A stretch of DNA of 64,000 nucleotides from Bisporella sp. PMI_857 (lineage: Eukaryota > Ascomycota > Leotiomycetes > Helotiales > Helotiaceae): contig JAJSPD010000078.1 in assembly GCA_021307315.1 (NCBI GenBank), positions 1 to 64,000 on the forward strand, in the 5' to 3' direction. Of the stretch, positions 55,843 through 64,000 are shown piece after piece. Each line of letters opens with the position of its first letter. Within the stretch, counting starts at the first letter, position 1. The translations under genes were made by a program, and so were the position numbers. Under the pieces are notes generated by a model, which saw nothing but the letters and a program-made list of their open reading frames with translations, was not told where the DNA came from and searched no databases.

Positions 55843-57511
55843 CTTGAGATGTAAATGTACAACAATGATATACTAGACAAATACAATTGAGATGCAAGAC
55901 AGCTCTTCTCCCGAGGCGGCGGAAGGCCTCTTCAACGGGGGGAGGTCGTTGCTCTTAATAACTTTAAATCAAGGATGCTAGCGCGATCGATCCAGGTCGA
56001 GATCCTAGAAGCTTGAGCTGCACAAGGATCTTTTCAAGCCACATTTCTCCACAATCGCGTCTTTAGTTACACAGCCGCGTCAAACAACCTGGTACACTCC
56101 AGCTCAATGGATTGAGAACACTTTATCTGTATTATATTGTATTTGACTGTCATTTATTATAATAAGCTAATGCAACAAGTCCAAACTAAGGTCAATATCC
56201 GGGATTTCAATCTACGAATGCCGTCCACGATGCTTGTAAAGTAGGAGACATTAGCCCGTCTAGATAGCTGTATCTCATCACTCCAGAAGCATTACCTGAC
56301 TGTCGAAGCCGGGGCATCCAGCCATGTTGGCAGCCCATCCTTAGCAACGGCAACCGGCCACTAGGTAAATGTATTGCTAATGCACCATTCAGCGCCTGGC
56401 ATCTGGTCCGTCCACTTTCTCCAAGAACCACCAATACACATAAAAGTCTGCCGATCCCTGCTTTGGGATGATGCCAAATCTCATCAGTATCTCCACATAT
56501 CCGAGTATTATAATAACTAGTAATAAGCGCAAACCATCATTACAAGTCAGTCGCAGTTTTAGTCCAATGTCCGAGCTCCCTATCCGCCTGTCCGCTAGCC
56601 ATGGCCAGATCGTCGTGTCGCTTACCCATCTCAAGCTGCCAACTAGTGGGAAGAGCCGGATGAGCACTCCATGCTGCATTGGCCAGCTTTGTTGTATCCG
56701 AGGACCTTAGTAGTTTATCTTACAGTTTGGTAACCTATCTTTGCGTCTGGGAGATCTTCCATTTTACCGCAAGTTTGTTTCTACTGATTTGCTTGAGGCA
56801 GGTTTCACTCACAAACTGTCTTGATTTGTGCATCTACCTGAAAAGAGCAACATTACATATAGAAACGAGAACTGATGGCTCCGGACGACTGAAAGAGGGC
56901 TTTGGCGGCATATTGAATGTTACGGAACCTGAAAGATAAATAATAAGGCGTTGCGTAAGACTATCTGTTTTAGCGGTCTTGTTTGAAGACTTTTAAGGTA
57001 GGCAGGGTTGCAAGACATGATACTCGGGCTCCAAGGATACGTAGTCCACTTAGTATGCCCCTTGTTGAAGGTATTGAAATCCCAAGTCTTCGGAATTAGC
57101 TCTACGGTGGTGGTATGGAGCTGAGCAAAAGGACCAGGCTACAAAACCAAAGAAGCGGTCATATTTTGAGGTAAACGCTTGCTTTGAACATGTTCAACAG
57201 GCCATAGATAGAACGATTCGCAATCGCTTTAGAATCATGTCAGTGACTAGAACATTTTATGACGCACCTAATGCAGCCTTAAGTTACAACATCTCAGAAA
57301 AAACGGAAGAATGGGGAAATCGTTGGTATACCGAAAGGTCCATGCTTTTCCCTTTTATTATTACAATGTGCACTCCTAAACTTAGAGTGTTCGAATGTCG
57401 CTAGATACCCATTCCTGTCATGACCAACTATGGTTGATTATGTACCGCGCCGAGAAACCTATTACATGTAGAAAATCGCAACTAGAATTGAAGGAGTCAG
57501 GTACTGAGCCC
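55843..57511. other. Intergenic, no gene supported
   Basis: A 1.7 kb gap. Short ORFs on both strands (56207-56939) are featureless. No repeat or RNA gene was recognised. Confidence 0.5.
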
Positions 57512-58535
57512 TCACTTCTTCTGCTTCTTAGCGGCGGGCTTCTTTGGCTTCTCTTCCTCTTCCTCTTCGTCCTCGTCATCATCATCAGCAGCTGCACGCT
57601 TGGATCCACTTCCACCTAGAAGCATATGAAGTCAGTGTCCAGTTAGGGCAGGGAAGGAGATTATGGGGCGAAGCAGGACTTACCAGCCTTGATGAGGTCG
57701 ATGAACTCTTGGTCAGTATAGGTCTTGAGTCCAAACTCAGCAATTTGATCTAGCTTCTTAGGTCCAGCGTCATTTCCGAGAACGACGAAAGAGGTCTTCT
57801 TAGCGATAGCCTTGACGAGCTTGCCTCCATAAGCTTCTACCAGCTTGTCGGCATTCTTGCGACCAAGGACTGGAGGAGTACCGGTGACGACAATCGATTG
57901 ACCTATTAGAGAGATAAGTTAGTTTGGACTGAGATCCAATACCCCATATTTGATCACACGGCGCGTTCTAGTATCTGGGTCTTGCTTCTCTAGAATATAG
58001 CCCATCTGCAAGATATTCTCTCATAGCAGGGTATTAAAAAGTGTATAGACTCACCATCGAAAATAGAACCAGAACCGCTTAGCAGGGCCTTGACATCATC
58101 TATAATATGTTAATCAAAAAAAAGTTGAAGGAAGAAAGTTGTGAATATACCAGGAAGATCTGAATCATCCGCCTTCGGGGGCTTCTTCGCATTGGCAGCA
58201 CGCTGTTCCTCTGCGGGCTTGGTCTTCTTTGCAGCAGTATTTGCCTTTGGAGCATCTGCTTTCTCCTCATCCTTTTTAGCCGCCTTAGCTTTAGGTTCAG
58301 CTTTAGCGGGCTTCTCCTCGACCTCCTTCTTTGCTGCTTTGGGCTTAGGCGCGGCCTTAGTCTTCTCCTCAACAGCAGTAATGGATCCTCCAATCAGTTC
58401 TTGCTTCTCGATCTTTCCATCGTCAACCTCAGATGCGCGCTCTTCTGCTGCCGATTCGGTCGCGTAGACAGAATCAACACCTTCCCCGGAAGTGACGATG
58501 TAGACCGTTGCAGTGGAAGCCTTCTTTGGCGGCAT
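57512..58535 (-). CDS. BRCT-domain protein
   Basis: A protein of about 260 residues from four exons. The N-terminus (MPPKKASTATVYIVTSGEGV) is followed by an Ala/Lys/Glu-rich low-complexity stretch with many AAKK blocks. Short linker exons give DDVKALLSGSGSIFDG. The BRCT domain then reads QSIVVTGTPPVLGRKNADKL, YGGKLVKAIAKKTSFVVLG and LDQIAEFGLKTYTDQEFIDLI, the usual order with the GxK and Thr-Phe-Val elements. The last exon is acidic (DDDDEDEEEEEE) and ends with a basic PKKPAAKKQKK, a probable nuclear signal. BRCT domains bind phosphopeptides or DNA ends. This resembles the replication factor C large-subunit and ligase type of BRCT, without any catalytic part. A chromatin or DNA-repair adaptor role is likely. 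Confidence 0.85.
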
Positions 58536-59176
58536 ATCTGCGGGTGTATGTAGATCGGTGGAGCGTTGTACAGACTAGTATTGACGTTAGCGTGTGGGCT
58601 TCCGGCCAGGGGGTTTTCATATAAAGGTTAAATGTAAACACTTACAAGACCAAAAGGCAAACAAATTCGCGTTTTGAAGTACGTGATGGGAAGTTTGTTA
58701 TGTTTCAACAGAGGAAGCAACTCGTATTTGGGGTAAATTCACAGCCTTGCGGCGTAAACAACGTCAGACGCGGTCCAGTCGCCAAATCGACAGGGTATCG
58801 CTACCTGTAGGCTCGCCTAAATGATAGCGCCAAGCCCCTGAAGAACAACACTCAAAACATTTGTCTATACCTCACTTGCCAACTGAGTTTTGTAGCATTT
58901 CCATGTAAAGCATGGCGTGAAGTTTCCTGCCTTGATCTTTACAATTTACAGATGGCATTCTGGATGATTTTATACCGTTTGCTTATTCTATCTCGAGCTG
59001 ACTTGCTCTGAGCTGTGTTATTTGGTAGGGCAAGATGAAGAAGCAGAGGAAGCAGTAACTAATATTGGAAGTAAAGCATGGCAGAAATTCTTGTTCCTTG
59101 TACTACTACTGGGTACTGGAAGCATCATTCATATGATTGTTATTGAATTCTCTTGATGGTGCAAATTGGCAGTTAA
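58536..59176. other. Intergenic, no gene supported
   Basis: 5' flank of the BRCT gene and 3' flank of the dioxygenase gene. No ORF with features or repeat was found. Confidence 0.5.
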
Positions 59177-60505
59177 CTAACTATCCTCCAAGCCAAGCGC
59201 CTCTCTTCTCGTCGGTGCATCCGCCTTGAAGAAAGGTTTCTCAGCCAATGTGGCAACTCTGGTACCATGTCTAGGCTGTCCTCCTTCATAGTCCCAGGAG
59301 GCATTGTGGATGGTGATGCGATTATCCCAAAGAGCACTGGTCCGTGGCGTCCATTTGAAGCGGACCTGAATATCTACATTTGACTCGTACACATGAAAAA
59401 GATAGTTCAAGATTACGTCGCTCTCGGCCCTGTGGTTGCAATATCATTAGTTTCCTTCATGGGGTAGTTTCAAACAAGGGTCCAGCCATGAGGCTCCGGT
59501 CCTCCTATAAATCAAAAGTGCTAATTTATTGTGTGCAGAAACATCATAGAAGAAGCCTACTTACTTATCTAGTCCCACAATAGACTTGGTCATGCCTCTG
59601 TTAACCCAGAGGGATTTCCAACCTGTGGCAGGATGCACCCGAACCAGGGGATGGATACGTTCAATGTGCTTAGGCCCAGCATTCGGATGCTCACGGTCCA
59701 GATATGTGTGCGCGCTGAAATAGACCGCCTCTCGGCCGTCGATGATCTTGCGGAACTCTGGGCTCAGCTTGGAGTATGCGGCATATCCACTGGCCCAGAG
59801 CGTGTCTCCACCCACAGATGGCACGGTATCATTGTGCAAGTGCGTGATACCAGCTGGATGTTTTTCATGCACAAGATCAGTATGCCACCTAGCCGCACCA
59901 CCGGGCGATCTAAATGATGCCGGCCTCTCGGTTGCCAGAAGAGCTGGCCACAGGACAGTTACTCCGGGGACGCCAGGAACATGAGGCACTTGTGGCTATA
60001 ATCACATGAGCATATATACATTGATAACCCGGTATGAACTCACGTGGATCTCAATCTCTCCAAAATGCTCGCCTAAAGCTTTCTGCTGTTGAGGGCTTAG
60101 GTCCTGGTCCCTGAAGAATACGACTGATCTTTCGGCGATCAAAAGTGCAAGCTCATCTTTTTGTTGATCCGTGAGATCCTTCAACTGGAGTCCAACAATT
60201 TCTGTTCCAATGTGGTTGGTCAAATTGATGACTTCCTTGGCTGCTGAAAATAAAGCACTCTTGGACTTGTCAGCTCTCGCACCAGGCTCAACATGTTCGC
60301 GCTCGATGTTCCTAATGGAATAGGCATCATCAAGATACAAAGGCTTGGCTGGACGCTCAGGATAGCCATTGCTTAGATCAATCCCAGCTTTCTCCAGGCG
60401 GGCTCGGGCAGACTCAGGGAGTGCTAAGGTGTCTTTCTTTTGAACTACATAATCCTTGATAGTTGGGAGAATGGGAAGTGCAGTCTCGGTTGCCGAAGGA
60501 GCCAT
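59177..60505 (-). CDS. TauD/TfdA family Fe(II)/2-oxoglutarate dioxygenase
   Basis: A cytosolic dioxygenase of about 375 residues from three exons. VVFFRDQDLSPQQQKALGEHFGE is the family's entry region. RWHTDLVHEKHPAG holds the HxD iron ligands, GGDTLWASGYAAY follows, and DNRITIHNASWDY supplies the distal His. RHGTRV holds the Arg that binds 2-oxoglutarate. Introns after GEIEIH and after VGLDK join cleanly. The family oxidises taurine, other alkylsulfonates, sulfate esters and related compounds; yeast Jlp1 is the model fungal sulfonate dioxygenase. The divergent neighbour is a Dal5-type transporter, and a CYS3-type site lies between them. That makes sulfonate-sulfur use the best guess; an aromatic or aryloxy substrate is the alternative. 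Confidence 0.88.
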
Positions 60506-61207
60506 TTTGATATACTTAAGGTGATGTTTGTGTTTTCTTGGAGAATTTATATGTACTGGTTTATTAGATTTATCCTTTCTTGGTTGGGATTTTGGAACCT
60601 TTTCTACGTTCTTTGTCCACTTTCACCAGCAACGCTCATTACACCACTTTCTTAAAATGCCCGTTTTTCAATCTTTGATTTCTAATGTATTGCGTGGTGA
60701 TGATTTGATCATGACCATTACATGGGTAGTGGTTCGCCCATTTGGGGAGTGCGTGCGAATTTAGCAAGACGCGGGGTTTATTGCGTGCTTGTCAGCACCA
60801 GTACTACGCTTCAGCATCATCGCCAACCATCAACTTAGCCAGTTTCACACATATCAGGGGATCTCCTATGTGCCTGAACAGTACCATTACCACAATAATC
60901 ATCCCACTTTCTGTACAACTTGAACCCCTTATCTTTTCCATTGCAAAATAGCCATTTCTGATTCGGCGTAACAGTCCCCAATAGGATGGCATCATGAAGC
61001 ACCAAAGCACGCGAAGGTCATTGTTTCATAGCCTCAGGGTCTGAATACGGATCTGAGATCACGCGGAACTTCCATTGCGGTCAATTATTGCTGGGTTAGT
61101 CTTGCCTGACGCGAAAATACTTCGACAGTTGATATGCACTCACGGTAGCACGCGATTAGCACTCGGAGCAGCTCATCGCCTCTAGGCCACAAAATGCTTA
61201 TACTGCC
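60506..61207. promoter_or_regulatory. Shared promoter, dioxygenase / Dal5-type transporter
   Basis: A 702 bp divergent interval containing the CYS3-type site at 60986-60995. No other gene is supported. Confidence 0.5.
60986..60995. promoter_or_regulatory. CYS3/Met4-type sulfur-regulatory site
   Basis: ATGGCATCAT matches all ten positions of the ATGRYRYCAT consensus described for Neurospora CYS-3, the bZIP activator induced by sulfur limitation. Assuming equal bases, about one such site is expected per 65 kb, so finding it by chance in this 702 bp interval has odds near 1 in 100. It would explain co-expression of the two flanking genes. Confidence 0.5.
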
Positions 61208-63145
61208 ATGAGTCACTTTACCCAACTGTTTGGAAAGCTTTCCAAATATGTGTCCAGCCGCTGGAGCGCCCAAACATTTAAGTCCGGCGAAGGCGCCGAG
61301 AATTCGTTTGATATAGACGAAGCATTCGTCCCATTACTACCCGCCACCATGGCAGATACTAAAAGTATAACGGAAGCACATAGAGTTTCCGCTGTGGGGT
61401 CGGATTCAGGGCTCAGTGGCAACGATAGTAATGACAGCAATGATGAAGAGGAGCGTAAGAAAGCTCCATGGTGGTCATATTTTTGTATGCTCTCTAGTAC
61501 TTTGTCCCGAGAGTGTCGTTAACATAGGCCAAGGGGATTATGAGCCCACAAGAACTCATAGAGAGCGGAAGTTTCTTCAAAAACTTGACTTCTCGTTGCT
61601 CACAATCCTGTCATTGGGGTATTTCATCAAAAATCTTGATTCAAACAATATTGGAGCTGCCTATGTTTCGGGCATGAAAGAAGATCTCAGGATGAACAAG
61701 AACGAGATAAATATGATCGATGTCGCTTGGACATCAGGCTACGTTATAGGACAGCTCCCTTCGCAACTTATACTGTATGTCATTTGAATACTTTTTTTTT
61801 TTTTTTGAGAGTGAAGTTATTAGCTAATTGCTAGAAAGCACCAAAATAAGACCATCAATCTGGATCCCGTCATGTGAGATCGTATGGACGGTTCTCACGT
61901 TCTGTCTCGCTGCAGCCACCACATCTAATCAGGTCATCGCCATCCGATTCTTCGTTGGGCTCGTAGAATCAATCTTCTATCCGGCGGCCCATTTTATCAT
62001 CGGATCATGGTACAAGCCCTCCGAGCTAGGCAAGCGGGCCTGTATCTTTCACGCCTCATCCGCTGCCGCAGGGTTCTTCACCGGATATCTCCAAGCTGCA
62101 GTATATAAGGGCCTAAACGGCACCTTAGGGAAAGCAGGCTGGCAATGGATTTTCATCATGGATGGCGTGATCAGCTTGCCCATTGCTTGCATGGGATATT
62201 TTGTCATTCCTGACCTGCCTGAGAATACGAGGGCGTTCTACCTTAATGCTGATGACAGGGAGCTGGCTATTCAGAGGATGAATGAGATAGGCAGAGCACC
62301 GAGAACGAAGCTAGGCTTGAGTATTATCCGAAGAGTGTTTACGCGATGGCATGTGTATGGGTTGACGCTGCTCTATATCATCTTCATCAATACAGGTTCT
62401 AGTGGAAGTGTCGCACCATTCCAGTTATGGCTGAAGGATAAGGGATACCCTGTCAGCCTGATTGTGAGTCCAACTTCGCACTGAGTTCGTGAATTCGCCG
62501 GCTGACTGACGCAGAACATTATTCCAACGGGACAAAGTGTGGTACAACTTGTTACTACCGTCGGATTTGCTATTCTGAGTGATTATCTCAGAAGAAGGGC
62601 GTCCGTTATGTCAATCTCAACAGTGCGTCCCCCCGCCGCTTTCAATTTTACCTCTTCGATCTAAAACCAGAGAGCTAATTCGCAAATAGACTTTCGGACT
62701 CTTCAGTGTCATCGTGCTCGCCATCTGGAATGTTCCAAACGGTCTACATTGGGCTGCTTACTTCATCAGTCGTGGTGCCGTGGCATATGGGCCACTTTCC
62801 ATGAGCTGGGCGAACGAAATCTGCGGCAGAGATGCAGAAGAACGAGCTTTAGTGCTCGGAATCATGAATGCCAGTGGATATGCGTATGTCTATTTCTTCC
62901 GGCCGAGAATAACTATACTGATTCACGTGATTAATAGCATCCACGCCTGGTTGCCACTTCTCACCTACCCCGCAACAGATGCGCCAAGATTCAAGAAAGG
63001 GTTCATTTATTCTAGCTTTGCGTTCTTAGCGCAGTTCGCGATTACAGCGATTGTCTGGTTTCTACAGAGGAGGGAGAACCGAAGCATAGAAAAGGAGGTG
63101 GCGGTGGCGTCGGACTCGGAAAGCCAGCAGCGTATGATTATCTGA
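61208..63145 (+). CDS. Dal5/ACS-family MFS transporter
   Basis: A 12-helix anion:cation symporter type MFS protein of about 540 residues from six exons. A polar acidic N-terminus (GNDSNDSNDEEERKK) precedes WDYEPTRTHRERKFLQKLDF and the first helix LLTILSLGYFIKNLDSNNIGAAYVSGMKEDL, the family hallmark. WTSGYVIGQLPSQLIL, IRFFVGLVESIFYPAAHFIIGSWYKPSELGKRA and WQWIFIMDGVISLPI follow. Start ATG 61208 is used; ATG 61349 (MADTKS) is possible. Several acceptors are chosen for frame (AAG before GGGATT; AAAG before CACC). The family moves allantoate, pantothenate, nicotinate, biotin or sulfonates (yeast Soa1). With TauD as divergent neighbour, sulfonate uptake is favoured, but a pantothenate Fen2/Liz1-like role is possible. 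Confidence 0.85.
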
Positions 63146-63547
63146 GAGGTCGAGATATACTTGGAGCAAAGAAATCATGCTTTAACGTCACGCGTTCAAG
63201 CACACCTTCGGAGCACCTCTGTGAAGGAATATTAAAGTAGATGGGCTTATTCCAAAGCGTACACGAAGATGTTAAATGATAACTTACCCCCAGCCCTAAT
63301 TACGAAAGAGTTAGAGCTAAGTGAGGGTATCTTGAATATAATAGAGTAAACCTCTCAATATAATTATGTGCCGTTTAGTCTTGTTATTATTCTAACTCAT
63401 CACTCAAAACCTGGATATGCATGACGCCCAGAACGCCACCCTTACGTCTATATGTTGCCTATTTCCAAGTTTACCTCCTTCTAGTCTTTCTCATCTGCGT
63501 CTCGCATTATAAGCTTGAAGTGAAACAAATATACCAAAAATCAAAAA
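63146..63547. other. Convergent intergenic gap
   Basis: 3' flanks of the Dal5-type gene and of the convergent MFS gene. AT-rich; nothing else was seen. Confidence 0.5.
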
Positions 63548-64000
63548 TTAACCATGTACATCCATATCCCTCGTTGGTTTCCTCACAAGCCAAACCGGGA
63601 ATCCAGCCACAGCAAACAGTATGGCACAGAAAATGAACGCCATGCCTGTCCATTGACCTCCCAGATTCGCACCCCATCCAAAGCCTTTCGACAGAATAGG
63701 ACTGTACACCATCTGCCCCAGCACATCGATAATGGCCATCACAGCATATAACCTGCTCACCTGATGCGGATGTACCAGACTCGTAACCAGACTCCTGAGC
63801 GCCGGCGAAAATCCCGCCCCACACGAGAAAATGATGGTGCCTAGGATATAGAATCTAGGCAGCGGCGCCCATGCAATGGCTAGCGACCCAAAAATCAGGA
63901 CAACGAGGGAGCCGCGCGAGATTATGAGGTCGCAGATCATGGAGCTGAGCTTGAGGTTCTTGGTTAGGTGTCGGGAGATCAAAGGAAGGGCCACGATCAG
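63548..64000 (-). CDS. MFS transporter, C-terminal part (cut by window edge)
   Basis: The last 150 or so codons of a membrane transporter running off the right end. The visible part has five hydrophobic segments, among them LVVLIFGSLAIAWAP, RFYILGTIIFSCGAGFSPAL and MAFIFCAILFAVAGFPVWLV. The sequence fits the C-half of an MFS carrier. The frame is open to the window edge and the stop is at 63548-63550. Substrate and subfamily cannot be judged without the N-half. Confidence 0.7.
   Translation of the reverse strand: MIVALPLISRHLTKNLKLSSMICDLIISRGSLVVLIFGSLAIAWAPLPRFYILGTIIFSCGAGFSPALRSLVTSLVHPHQVSRLYAVMAIIDVLGQMVYSPILSKGFGWGANLGGQWTGMAFIFCAILFAVAGFPVWLVRKPTRDMDVHG

Noticed and set aside
1..64000. 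CRISPR arrays, prophage or bacterial operons
   Set aside because: Spliced genes and fungal families throughout; no regularly spaced repeats with unique spacers.

Overview
The window looks like nuclear DNA of a filamentous ascomycete (Pezizomycotina). Genes are compact with many 45-80 bp introns (GT..AG, CTAAC-type branch sites). The gene content is typical of this group: a microsomal P450, a HET protein, Zn2Cys6 regulator, Pth11/fungal-rhodopsin proteins, a fungal SLATT protein and Dal5-family transporters. A placement near Leotiomycetes is only a guess. There are 22 protein-coding genes that look intact, one partial gene at the right edge and one pseudogene. Exon joins were made by eye from splice signals and reading frame.

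Region 1 (1-14 kb). A 669 bp non-autonomous Mutator-like element with 83 bp perfect terminal inverted repeats lies at the left edge. It is followed by a likely sesquiterpenoid gene cluster: P450, alpha/beta hydrolase, class I terpene synthase, secreted GMC oxidoreductase and a SAM methyltransferase. A Pth11-like membrane protein and a small Tc1/mariner-type MITE lie within it. In the terpene synthase the DDxxD metal motif is only made when a 19-nt microexon is spliced in.

Region 2 (14-19 kb). A fungal SLATT two-TM protein is followed by a decayed fatty acid synthase beta-subunit gene, with its ER domain deleted, a premature stop and a truncated 3' end.

Region 3 (19-30 kb). Housekeeping-like genes: a calponin-homology coiled-coil protein, a low-complexity orphan, a BTB protein and a large membrane-anchored two-lobed amidohydrolase.

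Region 4 (30-45 kb). A DHA2-type MFS transporter is divergent from a Zn2Cys6 regulator. A second Pth11-like protein follows, then a repeat-rich 2.3 kb gap, an amino-acid permease and a secreted S10 carboxypeptidase with an unusual nucleophile motif.

Region 5 (45-55 kb). An island reminiscent of fungal self/non-self loci: a HET protein, a Clr5-like ankyrin protein, and a divergent pair made of a membrane-anchored trypsin-like protein and an uncharacterised C-terminal TM protein. This is the best place to look for an undescribed system.

Region 6 (55-64 kb). An Smr-domain protein ending in a CaaX box, a BRCT protein, then a TauD-type dioxygenase divergent from a Dal5/ACS-family transporter. Their shared promoter carries a perfect CYS3-type sulfur-regulatory site, which suggests a sulfonate import and desulfonation module. 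The window ends inside another MFS gene.
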